Shown here one piece after another: positions 40,990 to 51,631 of a stretch of 64,000 nt of DNA. The DNA lies in contig BCKQ01000005.1 of the NCBI GenBank assembly GCA_001600695.1, positions 198,593 to 262,592 on the forward strand, written 5' to 3'. The notes beneath the pieces are model-generated. The model saw nothing but the letters and a program-made list of their open reading frames with translations, made no database searches and was not told the origin of the DNA. The DNA comes from Ascoidea asiatica (lineage: Eukaryota > Ascomycota > Saccharomycetes > Ascoideales > Ascoideaceae). The stretch's first letter is position 1; every line of letters starts with the position of its first letter. The position numbers and the translations under genes were made by a program.

Positions 40990-43900
40990 ATGTCAAAAGT
41001 TATTAAAAGGTCTTCAACTAATTCTAATTCAAATTCAAGTTCAAAACCAAATCAATTTTCAGTGAGCTCTGATAAGTTTGATAAATTTGATAGATATGAC
41101 AAATCTGATAAATCTGATAAATCTTTAAAAACAAAAAAATCATTTGCTTCTAAATTTATTGATAAATTAAGTCAATCTTCAATTGAACATCAACATAGGA
41201 AACAATATGCGTTGAAGAAAAAAGAGGAAAAAAAATTAGAAATCGAACAAAGAATTAAGTTACAAAATGATCAAAAAAGATTATTCCATTCAAAAAAATC
41301 CGAGTTTTCTATGGATAATTCTTATCCTCATTCAAATTCTAATTCTAATCATAATTCAAACCCTCATTCTAATCCCAATTCTTCTATTCATTCTTCAATT
41401 AATTCTCCAGATCGATCGAATGACGATTTCTCAAACACCTCAAAAAATATAAAAACAATAAATACTCAAAATATAAACTCCTATTTTAACTATCCTCAAT
41501 CATCTTTTAAATCATCCAACATCCCTTCTAGTATTACAATTAATCCAATAACAACTAATAATACAATAAATACAACAAATACAGTCAATTCAATGAACAC
41601 AATTAATACTTCAAGTTCAACTAACTCAGTCAATTCTCGGAATCTAAATGTTTTGAATCAAAAACGAAACAACAGTAATTTATTGAAGTCAAATAATCAA
41701 TTTTCAAAACCTCCTTTAATAAACTCATCAAATTCGTCTTTAAATTCTTCCTCAAAATCGTCTAATTCTTCGAAATCTTCATCATATTCAATTACTTCTA
41801 TTCAAAATAAAACTAAAAATAAGAATATATCTATAAACACTAATCTCAGTAATAATAAAAATAATCTATTTATCGAAAGTATTGGCAATACTAAAACTAT
41901 TTTCAATAATAATAATAATAATAATAGTAATATTAATAATAATAATGATACTGATAAGTTCAAAAAAATCAGCTACAATGAAAAAGAAAAAGATGAGGAT
42001 GATGAGGATGATGATGAGGATGATGAGGATGATGAGGATGATGAGGATGATGAGGATGATGAGGATGATGAGGAGGAGGATGGTAATGATGAGGAAGAGG
42101 ATGATGATTTTGACAAAATTTATAATGATAATGCGATTGACAATGATTTGGCCAACCTTAGCGAGCTGGATGAGAACTTGCAAGCTAACTCGGACCCACT
42201 TTTTATAGATAACAGGGGCAATACACTTTCATCCAAAAAAAAACGAAAAAAGAAAAAGAATTCAAAGATAAAAACTCCTCTTTTCTCAAAATTTGCTGTT
42301 TATAACTCGGATGAAGATTCTTCTGATTCCGATTCAAGTGAAAAGCAAAAAATTAATAACATTGATTCAATTAGAACTAAATTTAGGAAAGCAACTATTC
42401 AGGCTACTTCTCCATTGACAACAAACAATACAATCAAATCTCAATTAGACAATACTGTTGGCTACACATCCAAAGATTCTAATATAGTATCTAATTCTTC
42501 TATTTCTTTTCAAAATCAAATCAATCAAGATGCTAATATCAACAATGATGATTTAGTTTTGAATATTATGAAAAATTTCAAAAATGATGCCACTATTGGT
42601 GAAAATAAGCCTACTACTCAGCAACAATATCAACAGTTTCAACAGAGTATTATTACTGGAAATAAAAACTCTTCCTCTCCTGTCTCTATTTCTGCTTCCC
42701 GTAAAAAAAGTTTCAGTAGTATGAACTCTGCTCCTGAATTCCAAAGTTTTAATTCCAAGAAGTTAAATCCTAGTGCATCAAGTGCCGCTGCGGGCTTTAA
42801 TTTGAGAAGGCCTTCATTAGCAAGTAATATTGCAAGCATAAACAGATCTTCTCTTTATGATTCTGATCATGACTTATCTATATCCTCAACCAATGGCTCT
42901 CGTGATATTTCCAATATTCTATCAACCAGTAATTCTTTGAATAGCATATCAAAAAAAATATCAGACAGTTTGTCCAATAACTCAATATCTAAAATAAATA
43001 ATCATGTAAACCATCCTTACTCCAATCATAGTATTTTATCTAATTCCAAAAATTTAAATTCCAATGCAAACTCTTATTCTTCTTCTCCTTCATCAACGTT
43101 TCACTCTCTTTCTTTAAATACTGATTTAAGTAACAATGGAAAATCTTCCATAAACAATAATTCGCAGTTTAATATCAATAACGGATCTTCAATCAAAAAG
43201 TCAATTAGTATTAAGAGTGCTTCAACCATCAAAAATGGAAGAGGGAATAATTTTAAGAATGAATTCACGAAAAATTCAATTATTTCTCCAATTCAAACGG
43301 TCTCGGATTCCAGCAGAAATCTAAGTCCTAATACTATTATCAAGGAAGCAGATAAGTTAACTGTTTTAACAGAAGTTTTATCTCAGGAAGGCGAGTTGGC
43401 TTTGTATGAAAAACCAAGTGATTATTTTCAAGAAAAGAAACACCAACAAAGTTCACCTCTTAGTGTAGATGATATTGCTAAACAGGTTAATAATTTTAAT
43501 TTACTATCATTTGAAGATTATAAACAGTATATTTCAAGTGAAAAAAATGAAATTCCAAGTAATAGATTACTACAGCCTAAATTTTTTCTCTACAAATTTA
43601 TAAATTCAGATCATGGAAAAATGTTAATTAACGAGAAAACAACAAATCTTAGAATCGAGAAAAAAGTTTCTTTGAAAGATTTGAAGAAGCAAAAAAAGAA
43701 AAAAAAAAATTTAGGATTTGATCAACCACCCAAACTTCCTTCATTGTCGAACAATTTCAGTAATGATTTGGCAGCAACTCCTACCAACACCAGTGTTTAT
43801 TCAAGTGAATCTTCTTTAAGCATCCATTCGGATGAAATGTTGTCTTTGAAACAATATAAAATAGAAGGAGACTTTTTAACCTCCAAGGTTTTTATTCCCA

Positions 43901-44973
43901 AAAATATTTGGTACGCTAATTCTATTAGCATCAAAGATTCAAATATTAAATTGAATATCATCAATGATCTAACCAGTCTTTTGGAGCTATTTTTAAAGGA
44001 TATTGAAAATAAATCAATGTATGGGTCATTCCAAAATATTGATAATTCGATACTTTATTATCAAAAATTGCTTTCAGCTTTCAATGTTTATAATAAAATA
44101 TCGCATGAAAATATCACAAAACAAGAAAAAAGAACTTCTGGAAAAATTGCTTCAACTAATTATATGATTAATGACCATGTAGCTAATAGTTTTTCTCCAT
44201 CTTCTCCTATAAGCCCACTAACTACTATGGTTGGTTCCAATAGAAACTCAGGTTATAATAGTAATAATTTTACTTCCCATGTATACCCAATATCGTCTAA
44301 TACTTCGCAAACAAGTGATAATTCTTCTAGTAACCACTCTCAATATTCCCAAAATCAAGGAGGAAACGTTGACCCTCATAAGAGAATCTCATTATTTCAT
44401 AAAAAATTAAAAAATAAAAGAAACCCATCACAAGATTCAAGTTCAATAAACAGATTGACAATAAATTCAAATATAGCGGCCTCTTCAATGAAAAATACAG
44501 ATATGGATAAAGCTTCCTCTAATTCAGAGTCAGTAAAGTCAATCTTATATGCTAGTGGTGATGTTATAAATTCAAGCCATTTCAATAGCAACATTAAACA
44601 AACGAATAACAGCTCTAATTTTGGCACAACTAAAGATGGTGAAGATAGTGATAAAATAAAATATTTAAAGTCACTAACTGATCTTTATGAAGTTGTTTCT
44701 AAATTGACCGATAAAGCCATAAAGCTCCAGTTTTCTCTAAATGTGGAAGAAACTTCTGAAACTAACAAAAGTGAAACAGAAGACAATAAATCAACTAAAA
44801 CATTTAATGAAGAAGATGAAGAAATCAATAATAGATTAATTTTTGAGAAATGTGAAATTGTCTTAAACTTTTTGTCTAAGTCTGTGATCCGGTTTATTTT
44901 AATTGATGTATTAAATTTAGCTAATGACTACATGAAAAATTGTTGTGATGGATTACGTGTAGATAACAAATAA
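40990..44973 (+). CDS. Large low-complexity protein of unknown function
   Basis: 1327-residue protein that I cannot assign. The N terminus is basic and repeats Asp-Lys-Ser units (KFDKFDRYDKSDKSDKS), followed by a charged helix ~55-100. Long Ser/Asn-rich stretches follow, then a strongly acidic run of Asp/Glu at ~335-375 encoded by GATGAG repeats, and a Lys-rich patch KKKRKKKKNSK. From ~790 the sequence looks more structured (TVLTEVLSQEGELALYEKPSDYF, LLQPKFFLYKFINSDHGKML, KVFIPKNIWYANSISIKDSN, LLELFLKDIENKSMYGSF). The last ~100 residues are likely helical (SLTDLYEVVSKLTDKAIKLQF, FLSKSVIRFILIDVLNLANDYM). Such proteins often act in cell polarity, cortex or signalling scaffolds, but nothing here proves a role. 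Confidence 0.8.
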   Translation: MSKVIKRSSTNSNSNSSSKPNQFSVSSDKFDKFDRYDKSDKSDKSLKTKKSFASKFIDKLSQSSIEHQHRKQYALKKKEEKKLEIEQRIKLQNDQKRLFHSKKSEFSMDNSYPHSNSNSNHNSNPHSNPNSSIHSSINSPDRSNDDFSNTSKNIKTINTQNINSYFNYPQSSFKSSNIPSSITINPITTNNTINTTNTVNSMNTINTSSSTNSVNSRNLNVLNQKRNNSNLLKSNNQFSKPPLINSSNSSLNSSSKSSNSSKSSSYSITSIQNKTKNKNISINTNLSNNKNNLFIESIGNTKTIFNNNNNNNSNINNNNDTDKFKKISYNEKEKDEDDEDDDEDDEDDEDDEDDEDDEDDEEEDGNDEEEDDDFDKIYNDNAIDNDLANLSELDENLQANSDPLFIDNRGNTLSSKKKRKKKKNSKIKTPLFSKFAVYNSDEDSSDSDSSEKQKINNIDSIRTKFRKATIQATSPLTTNNTIKSQLDNTVGYTSKDSNIVSNSSISFQNQINQDANINNDDLVLNIMKNFKNDATIGENKPTTQQQYQQFQQSIITGNKNSSSPVSISASRKKSFSSMNSAPEFQSFNSKKLNPSASSAAAGFNLRRPSLASNIASINRSSLYDSDHDLSISSTNGSRDISNILSTSNSLNSISKKISDSLSNNSISKINNHVNHPYSNHSILSNSKNLNSNANSYSSSPSSTFHSLSLNTDLSNNGKSSINNNSQFNINNGSSIKKSISIKSASTIKNGRGNNFKNEFTKNSIISPIQTVSDSSRNLSPNTIIKEADKLTVLTEVLSQEGELALYEKPSDYFQEKKHQQSSPLSVDDIAKQVNNFNLLSFEDYKQYISSEKNEIPSNRLLQPKFFLYKFINSDHGKMLINEKTTNLRIEKKVSLKDLKKQKKKKKNLGFDQPPKLPSLSNNFSNDLAATPTNTSVYSSESSLSIHSDEMLSLKQYKIEGDFLTSKVFIPKNIWYANSISIKDSNIKLNIINDLTSLLELFLKDIENKSMYGSFQNIDNSILYYQKLLSAFNVYNKISHENITKQEKRTSGKIASTNYMINDHVANSFSPSSPISPLTTMVGSNRNSGYNSNNFTSHVYPISSNTSQTSDNSSSNHSQYSQNQGGNVDPHKRISLFHKKLKNKRNPSQDSSSINRLTINSNIAASSMKNTDMDKASSNSESVKSILYASGDVINSSHFNSNIKQTNNSSNFGTTKDGEDSDKIKYLKSLTDLYEVVSKLTDKAIKLQFSLNVEETSETNKSETEDNKSTKTFNEEDEEINNRLIFEKCEIVLNFLSKSVIRFILIDVLNLANDYMKNCCDGLRVDNK

Positions 44974-45716
44974 AAAGAAACTTTTTCTAAATCTTTTTGA
45001 ACCGTTGTTTTAATTTTGAATTTCAAATAATGAAATCACAATTTAATTTTAATTTTTATTTACTAACTTATTAACTTTTTAATGTTTTCTTTTTCAGTTT
45101 TTGCTTGCTTTTTTCGTTTATTTTTTCGTTTCGTTTCTTGAAATCCTTTAATATGTTTTTATTACTTTTTTTTTCTTGAATTTCTTAGTATGCCAACAAA
45201 TTTGAATCAAATGTATGAATTATCATTTGAAAGTTTTTGCTTTGCTAGGTAAGTAAATTTAATTATCTCTTCAATACAAGGATCTGTGCTACTTTAAGAG
45301 ATTTCTTTGTCTAAACGAGCACGGGTTTTACTGTAGAAAGTATTATATATTTATAATAATATTCAAATGTTAAACCAAAATACCTTTTTTTCATAACGCT
45401 GAAACACGAAAACAAAAGTATTGGGCGCGCTCAACTGCGAAGGCACAGATCCTTGGATTAAAGGGATAAAGAGTATCATAGATGATAAAAAGAGCATCAG
45501 TGTTATGTCCCGGATTTAAAATACATCGCGTTTCCGAAAGTTATCTTTAAAAAGTAAATTGATAAATAACGGTAGTCTGTAAGAGGTGATTTGTATTAAA
45601 ATATCTAAGGAAAATTTGATATCTATCGATCATTAAAAAAGAAATACTAGTTAGTTGTAGTTTATAGTTGAGTTCTAAAAGAATTGATATCTTGCTTATT
45701 ATAAATTCATGGGAAG
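44974..45716. promoter_or_regulatory. Intergenic region upstream of AIM18/46
   Basis: 743 nt. T-rich DNA follows the upstream stop codon. A GC-richer patch with GGGCGCGCTC lies near 45422-45431, and TACTGTAG near 45329. A GTAAGT near 45248 has no matching branch site that I can find. No ORF. Confidence 0.35.
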
Positions 45717-46625
45717 ATGCTTTGGAAAAGACTTTTATTTAGTTCTTCACTTGTTGAACAGCAATTCATGAGAAATTTTTTCTCTCAATCCAGGTACCCA
45801 AAATATTTTGTGAAGAGGACTATTCAGTATTCATTGGCAGGCTCTTGTTTAGGGTTAGGTTTATATGGAATTCACCAATATTATCCTCTTAATGAATTTA
45901 ATTATAACATAAAGAGAAATATATTTCCATTGGTATATTCGGATGCAAAAACTGCATCGTATAGAAATCAAAAGGATGTTCAAGTAGAGAAAGGAATCAA
46001 TCCTTTTCCAACTAGTATTATTTCTCCAATTTCAAAAGAAGAATTTTCTTTGCTTGGATATGGCACAAGATCTGTCACTTTTTTAAGCTTTAAGGTTTAT
46101 GGATTAGGAATATACATTGCTAATTCAGATATTTCAAAGGTGAAATCCATTCTTTCTCAGACACTAAAAGAAGATGAATTAATAGATCCAAATGATGATT
46201 ACATTCCACAAATGCTTTTAGAGAGTGGTGTTAGATTAATGGTGAGAATTGTTCCAGTTAGAAATACAGACTTCAATCATTTAAAAGATGGATTTGTTAA
46301 AACATGTTTAAGAAATAAATTAAACAAAGAGTCTCCAGAGCAAATGTCAGAAGGTATAGATGAAATAAGAGCTATATTTAAGGGTTATAGATCTTCTTGT
46401 CTTAAAAACCACACTGTATTAGTAGAGCGATTGGATAATGGTGAATTAGGCTTTGCTTACGAAAAACTAAATAAAAAATGTGAAATAATTCTTGATACAG
46501 TTCTTATTGGAACTGTATATCAACCATTAATCAGTAAAGCACTATTCTTGAATTACATTTCAGGGTCACATCCTAATAGCGAGGCTGCAAAAGTGAGAAC
46601 GTTAGATGAGCTATCAAGATTATAA
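45717..46625 (+). CDS. AIM46: Mitochondrial chalcone-isomerase-fold protein Aim18/Aim46
   Basis: 302-residue homolog of the yeast pair Aim18 and Aim46, mitochondrial proteins with a chalcone-isomerase fold that are reported to bind heme. The N terminus is rich in Arg/Ser/Leu (presequence-like), and a single hydrophobic segment follows at ~37-58 (YSLAGSCLGLGLYGIHQYYPL). The fold begins with LLGYGTRSVTFLSFKVYGLGIYIANSDI and continues through GVRLMVRIVPVRNTDFNHLKDGF, SCLKNHTVLVERLDNGEL and the closing LIGTVYQPLISKALFLNYISGSHP. All core blocks are present. Its cellular job is not settled even in yeast. The gene is convergent with the next one, with only 24 nt between stops. Confidence 0.88.
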   Translation: MLWKRLLFSSSLVEQQFMRNFFSQSRYPKYFVKRTIQYSLAGSCLGLGLYGIHQYYPLNEFNYNIKRNIFPLVYSDAKTASYRNQKDVQVEKGINPFPTSIISPISKEEFSLLGYGTRSVTFLSFKVYGLGIYIANSDISKVKSILSQTLKEDELIDPNDDYIPQMLLESGVRLMVRIVPVRNTDFNHLKDGFVKTCLRNKLNKESPEQMSEGIDEIRAIFKGYRSSCLKNHTVLVERLDNGELGFAYEKLNKKCEIILDTVLIGTVYQPLISKALFLNYISGSHPNSEAAKVRTLDELSRL

Positions 46626-46649
46626 AACAACTGTATATACTGTAAATAC

Positions 46650-48944
46650 TTATTTCTGAATGTTTGAAATATTTTCATTTATCGCTTCTTTAGATTGTAA
46701 ACTCAAACAAGCAGCATATTGAGCTTTATTTAAAATAATATTTCTCCTTATACCTGGTGTGAACAAAAAGTTAGAATTCTCTATTGCCTCTTGGAAAATG
46801 ATTCCTAACAAAGAATCACCAGCACCATTGACACTTTGAACTTCCAAATCTTTGATTACACTTGGATAATATTCAATTAGAACTCCATGCCCTTGTTTTC
46901 CAATACTTTTTAGTGAAAATATCGGTTTTTTGGTAAAACTTATAACATCTTCGGATAAACTCACGTTTGATTCTATGTCAAAATTTGCTTCTACTTTATT
47001 CTGTGACTTCCTATAAATATTTATTATGATAATACCCTTTGAGCCACATTTGACTATAATAGATGGTATATAAGGCAACAATTTGAATGATTGCTGAAAT
47101 ACTCCCTCCTTTAAACAATTTTTCAAGAACTTATTATCCTTTACTGATGCTTGAAGACTGTTGAAAAAGCCATTATCTAAACCCAAAGCATCAATCACTG
47201 GAAGCCATTGGTCATTATTGAATAATTCTTTTTCTGAAAAAGATTCAAATATATTTTTTAATTCGTTCAATGTGGGCGAGGCAAATATAATACTAGAATT
47301 AGGGTAAACGCAAGCTGCAGACTCTGCAATTGCACAGGAAAGTTTAGCTGATTTTATTGCTGAAGTAGGCTCAAAAATTACTTTTGAACCAGATTTTTGA
47401 GCTTCCATTAAAATATTTTTGATTAAACTAACGGAGAGATTGGCATCAATAAGAATCAACTTGGGAGCCAATTCCCTTAACTTTTTGTTAATATAACACT
47501 CTGACATATTTTCTATTATTTCCATATCTGCACAAGCAATAACTAATTCACCAGACTTATCATGAGTCGATATATATCTTGCTGTTCCAAATGGGAATTT
47601 CGAGTTAGATTTAGCGATTCCTGAAATGTCTATTTTTTTGTGCTTCAAATTCGATAAAATTAAATCACCAAAAACATCATTTCCAACTTGAGAAATAAAA
47701 AGAATGGAGCTTTTTTCCACGGAGTAATAATGAGAAGCTAAAAACACATTATGACCAACACCACCAATAGAATCATATATCTTTCCAGGATTAGACTCGT
47801 TCATACAAAAATTCTCGCCCATGAATTTACAAGTCAAATCAACAGCTACTGAACCAATAACTACCCCTTTGACTACCCCAGACGAGATTTCATGATTTTT
47901 TGAATACGGTGACTTTGAATCTACAGTTTTCGAGTCTAAATCAGTAAAAAAGATAGAACTATTGAGAACAAGCTCACTTGGATAATTAGTGTTACTTTCA
48001 AATTCCAATTTAGATAATTCAATTGCTATTTCAGCAGCAGACCGAGCATTGTTCAAAACAAAATCAATATTGCTTTCCACACTTTTTCCTTCACTTAATT
48101 GTGCAATTCGGTTTAATAAAAATGGTGTGAGCCTTTTCCCATTAATTCCTAACTCATATGCTTCTATCTCAGCCTTCTCTATAATATTAGTGATAAAATC
48201 TGTTGATAGGGCAGTTCGTATTGGTGGAGGAATACAGAATAGATAACCTGATTTAAGTTTCATAATATTTTTTCCACTATGAATAATTTGGGCTGCTTCT
48301 GCAAAGGATTGGAAATTAAATGGAGATTTAATTCCAGAGTCTCTGGTAAAAAAGCCTGGAATATTAGTCCCTTCAGGACCAAGAGTTCCAATAAAACATC
48401 CTTGAGTTTCTAAGACTTCTATTGTATTTTTTATATCAAGAATGGATTTCACGCCTGAACACACAACTGCCACAGGAGTTTTCCCTAATTCAGTTAAATC
48501 TGCAGAAATATCTAGCAAGAGAGGATATTTATGATTGTCAACAGAATATGGGCCTTGTTTGGTGACTCCTCCAAGACCACCAGTTGCAAATACTTTTATA
48601 CCTGACTTTTCAGCCAAAATCATAGTTGCAGCTATGGTCGTTCCTCCATTTAATTTTTTTGCCATAACATATGGTATATCTCTCCTCGAAACTTTTATAT
48701 TTTCACTATCCCTTGCAAGACTTTCAATTTCCGACTGAGACATACCAACAATAGGACTTCCTTTAAGAAAACCTATAGTTGCTGCAATTGCACCCCTTTC
48801 CTTTATTTCATTTTCAACTTGAAATGCCATTTCAATATTTTTTGGAAAAGGTAATCCATGAGTTATGATTGTACTTTCAAGAGCCACAATTGGTTTTTTT
48901 CTTTTTATGGCTTCAATCAAAAAAGATCCAATTTTCAAATTCAT
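46650..48944 (-). CDS. Bifunctional pseudouridine-5'-phosphate glycosidase / pseudouridine kinase
   Basis: 764-residue fusion that breaks down pseudouridine. Residues ~1-310 are a PsuG-type glycosidase, which splits pseudouridine 5'-phosphate into uracil and ribose 5-phosphate (KPIVALESTIITHGLPFP, GGTTIAATMILA, FATGGLGGV). Glu23, the metal-site Asp149 and Lys166 (VCSGVKSILD) fit the active-site residues known from E. coli PsuG. Residues ~355-760 are a PfkB-family sugar kinase (GGVGHNVFLASHYY near the start and the catalytic NGAGD at 706-710), expected to phosphorylate pseudouridine. The same fusion exists in other fungi and some animals, but Saccharomyces cerevisiae lacks it. No clear targeting signal is seen. 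Confidence 0.92.
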   Translation of the reverse strand: MNLKIGSFLIEAIKRKKPIVALESTIITHGLPFPKNIEMAFQVENEIKERGAIAATIGFLKGSPIVGMSQSEIESLARDSENIKVSRRDIPYVMAKKLNGGTTIAATMILAEKSGIKVFATGGLGGVTKQGPYSVDNHKYPLLLDISADLTELGKTPVAVVCSGVKSILDIKNTIEVLETQGCFIGTLGPEGTNIPGFFTRDSGIKSPFNFQSFAEAAQIIHSGKNIMKLKSGYLFCIPPPIRTALSTDFITNIIEKAEIEAYELGINGKRLTPFLLNRIAQLSEGKSVESNIDFVLNNARSAAEIAIELSKLEFESNTNYPSELVLNSSIFFTDLDSKTVDSKSPYSKNHEISSGVVKGVVIGSVAVDLTCKFMGENFCMNESNPGKIYDSIGGVGHNVFLASHYYSVEKSSILFISQVGNDVFGDLILSNLKHKKIDISGIAKSNSKFPFGTARYISTHDKSGELVIACADMEIIENMSECYINKKLRELAPKLILIDANLSVSLIKNILMEAQKSGSKVIFEPTSAIKSAKLSCAIAESAACVYPNSSIIFASPTLNELKNIFESFSEKELFNNDQWLPVIDALGLDNGFFNSLQASVKDNKFLKNCLKEGVFQQSFKLLPYIPSIIVKCGSKGIIIINIYRKSQNKVEANFDIESNVSLSEDVISFTKKPIFSLKSIGKQGHGVLIEYYPSVIKDLEVQSVNGAGDSLLGIIFQEAIENSNFLFTPGIRRNIILNKAQYAACLSLQSKEAINENISNIQK

Positions 48945-49467
48945 TTCAAAATGGTGTATTTTAAAATTTTTTCTATCACTTTTGATTTCATTTAAATTTA
49001 CAAGTCACTAACAGCAAAGACATAATTAAAAGCTGGTGCATCTTTTTAAACTTTTTTATTCAAGCACAATTATCCGATAACCCGTTCTTTCATTCTTTAT
49101 TACAATATTTCGAGTTAGTGAATTATGTCAGATGATGAGCAATTTATGATCCCGCTACTCAGGGGAGGGGGGTACCAGTACTTCTAAAAACTAGTTACAG
49201 TCCAGTAAATTCAATGGACCCCGAATACTCAGTTACTAAAAATTGGTCCTGCACCGAGACTCCGATTTTGAAATAGCAGGTCTGTTCACTACTGTAGTGC
49301 TGTTTAATCGAATGAAACAAACATTCCGATGCTCAGTTTATAGGGTCTTTATAATATTGATTTAGAAAAAAGAAATTTCCCGTAAGAGTCCTTTTGATAT
49401 TTATTTATAAAATTATTTTTTTTAACTATAGTTGAAAAAAATCAATAGATATAAAGCAACAAATGCA
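48945..49467. other. Divergent promoter of the pseudouridine enzyme and TTI2
   Basis: 523 nt. The centre (49140-49300) is notably richer in GC and holds a G run followed by GGTACC (49163-49173). ACTACTGTAGTGCTG lies near 49289-49303. A GTAAGA at about 49382 and an AACTATAG just before the TTI2 frame opens are possible but weak splice signals. Confidence 0.35.
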
Positions 49468-51120
49468 ATGAGTTATTTAGAAGAAATATTAAGTAGAACT
49501 CCAATTTGTAAATTAAAGACAGACCCCAAATATGAACTTAATGACTGTGAACTTCAGCTATTAAGTAGGATTGAATTAAGAGAAAATGAATGGGGCGAAG
49601 CTATTCAAATAGTTTCTAATGAAAAAAACTCGAATACAGATCAGCAAATATCATTATTAGTATATTGCGAAATTCTATATAAAGTGATTCCAAACGCAGA
49701 ATTATTGCCAAAAATATTGCTAAAGTTATTAGAAATTCCAACTGTTGGAGGCGATGATGGTTTTATCTGGATGTGGCCCACAAATAAAAAAACAATAATG
49801 GAAATTAACAAACGATACTCAGATTATATTTTATTGAGCTCTTTTCGTTTGAGGCTATTATATCGATTAATTTCGAGGCAAACTATTAAAGCTAGTTCCA
49901 TCGACTATTTTCTGATTTATAAGGTAGTAAGCTATTTTTGGATGAAAAATACACCATGGTGCTTAGATTCTAGTCACTTTTTCTCCATCAAAACTTTTGA
50001 ATTCTTAAATAAGAAACACCTAAATTTTGATTCTAAAATTATAGAAAAGTTTTATAATGAATGTCTTTTTGAACCATTCAAATTATTGAAATCAAATAAT
50101 AAAATTAAAGAAACGGTCACTCCTACCGGATACAGTAGAAGTATAAACGCTAATCTCCTTTCGAACAAAAATGAAGATTTTGGAAGTATAATGAAAATCA
50201 GAAATAAATGGTTTAAAAATCAATTAAAAAGCATTTCGTCAATGAAATTTTTTATTCAAAATTTTATCTTGAATCATAAATCTCTAACAAATAATTACTG
50301 GGGATTTCTAATAGTATCTATATTAAACATATTGGATGACGCTAATTCTTTAGTTAAAATTAAAGGTTGTGAATTGCTAGATTCTATTCTAGAATTAATA
50401 GATACAAGTCAACTCGAACGAAACTATATTATTCAAACAGATATTACACCAGTACTAATAGATTCAATCACACCGTTATTATCTTATCTACCTCCGTTGA
50501 TTCAGATTGATGAGACAACCTTTATTTTACCAAAAGCATTTGATACGCTTTTGCTTTTAGATAAAAAGAGCAAAAAAAGTGAAAGGGAATTTGATAAAAG
50601 CATGATAGACTTTATAAGCGAGTATATAATAGGAAGATTGTCATATGTCAAGAGTGGATCAATAGATGACTCTAAAATTTTATTAATTTATTGTAATATC
50701 ATTGAGAGAATCATAAGTGAATTATATTCTCAAAAAATAATACTCTTAATTTTAGGACCTCTCTTAAAAAAATTATTATTGGCTAATATGACAAACCCAT
50801 TTATTTTGATAAATGGCGATTTTAAACTCTCAGAAAAGTTACTTACAATATTGTATAACGTTATAGTAATATCACAGGAAAGAATAGAAAATCATAAATA
50901 TGATATACTTGGGGGCATTTTTGTTTTTCTGAAAAGATTTGAAAAAGAAATGGTACCACTTAGAAAGGATAAAAATACAGAAAATGAGAAAAGCTATGTC
51001 AATATTGAGGTGTTAGTGAAAAAAAATTTATATTCTCTTGAAAATTTCTGTAAAAACAAAATCCTTTTCAAAGAGGATATTAAAGCTATTCAAAAGGAAG
51101 TTGGGATTTTTCTGATATAA
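49468..51120 (+). CDS. TTI2: Tti2, ASTRA/TTT-complex subunit
   Basis: About 550-residue HEAT-like protein matching Tti2, which with Tel2 and Tti1 supports folding and stability of PIKK kinases (Tor, Mec1, Tel1, Tra1). The strongest block is SLVKIKGCELLDSILELID, then ITPVLIDSITPLLSYLPPLIQIDET, typical of the family. The N-terminal half (EWGEAIQIVSNEK, LLPKILLKLLEIP) and helical repeats to the C terminus complete it. The frame is open 36 nt further upstream to a TTG, but the first ATG, giving MSYLEEILSRTP, is the safer start. It is longer than yeast Tti2 (421). It is divergent from the pseudouridine gene. Confidence 0.8.
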   Translation: MSYLEEILSRTPICKLKTDPKYELNDCELQLLSRIELRENEWGEAIQIVSNEKNSNTDQQISLLVYCEILYKVIPNAELLPKILLKLLEIPTVGGDDGFIWMWPTNKKTIMEINKRYSDYILLSSFRLRLLYRLISRQTIKASSIDYFLIYKVVSYFWMKNTPWCLDSSHFFSIKTFEFLNKKHLNFDSKIIEKFYNECLFEPFKLLKSNNKIKETVTPTGYSRSINANLLSNKNEDFGSIMKIRNKWFKNQLKSISSMKFFIQNFILNHKSLTNNYWGFLIVSILNILDDANSLVKIKGCELLDSILELIDTSQLERNYIIQTDITPVLIDSITPLLSYLPPLIQIDETTFILPKAFDTLLLLDKKSKKSEREFDKSMIDFISEYIIGRLSYVKSGSIDDSKILLIYCNIIERIISELYSQKIILLILGPLLKKLLLANMTNPFILINGDFKLSEKLLTILYNVIVISQERIENHKYDILGGIFVFLKRFEKEMVPLRKDKNTENEKSYVNIEVLVKKNLYSLENFCKNKILFKEDIKAIQKEVGIFLI

Positions 51121-51631
51121 ACAATATGGATCACTATGATTCAAATCGGAATTTATTGTATTATTAGAGACAAAGAGCACAATAATCAATATTTCAAAAT
51201 AAAAAATGTATATGTATTTTACTCAAAAAAAAAAATTAACAACTGTGATTCATACATACTGTATATACTAAAAGCAAACAAAGATATAACATTATTGAAA
51301 CAAGCTAATAGAAAGATTAGCATTATTTTGATATTTTACCATTTTTTTAGTTAACGAAATCTCATTTGAATATTAGTCTTCAAAATCTCTTAAAAAAAAA
51401 AAGCGCTGTTCCAAGCATTCGTTTCAATTTCCATTATATGTAGGCTTTTCCACTTTCAAAACCTTAATAGAAACCATCTCTTCTTAAAATAGACATCTAA
51501 ATAAAACTCTTTGAAATAGACGATAATCAATTGAACAATATACCAAACTTGAACCTGGTTTGAAATTGGTCTTCATGATATGAAAATAATTGATTATCAT
51601 TTGAAAAAATCGAAAACCTAAATGAAAACTT
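51121..51631. other. Convergent intergenic region after TTI2
   Basis: 511 nt between convergent genes, AT-rich, with A runs near 51230 and 51393. Small ORFs on either strand (51136-51354 and 51484-51687) have no family signal. Confidence 0.35.

Noticed and set aside
41866-42208. ORFs with Ile or Met/Arg repeats opposite or beside the acidic run
   Set aside because: They are shadows of the GATGAG repeat that encodes the Asp/Glu run in the real frame.
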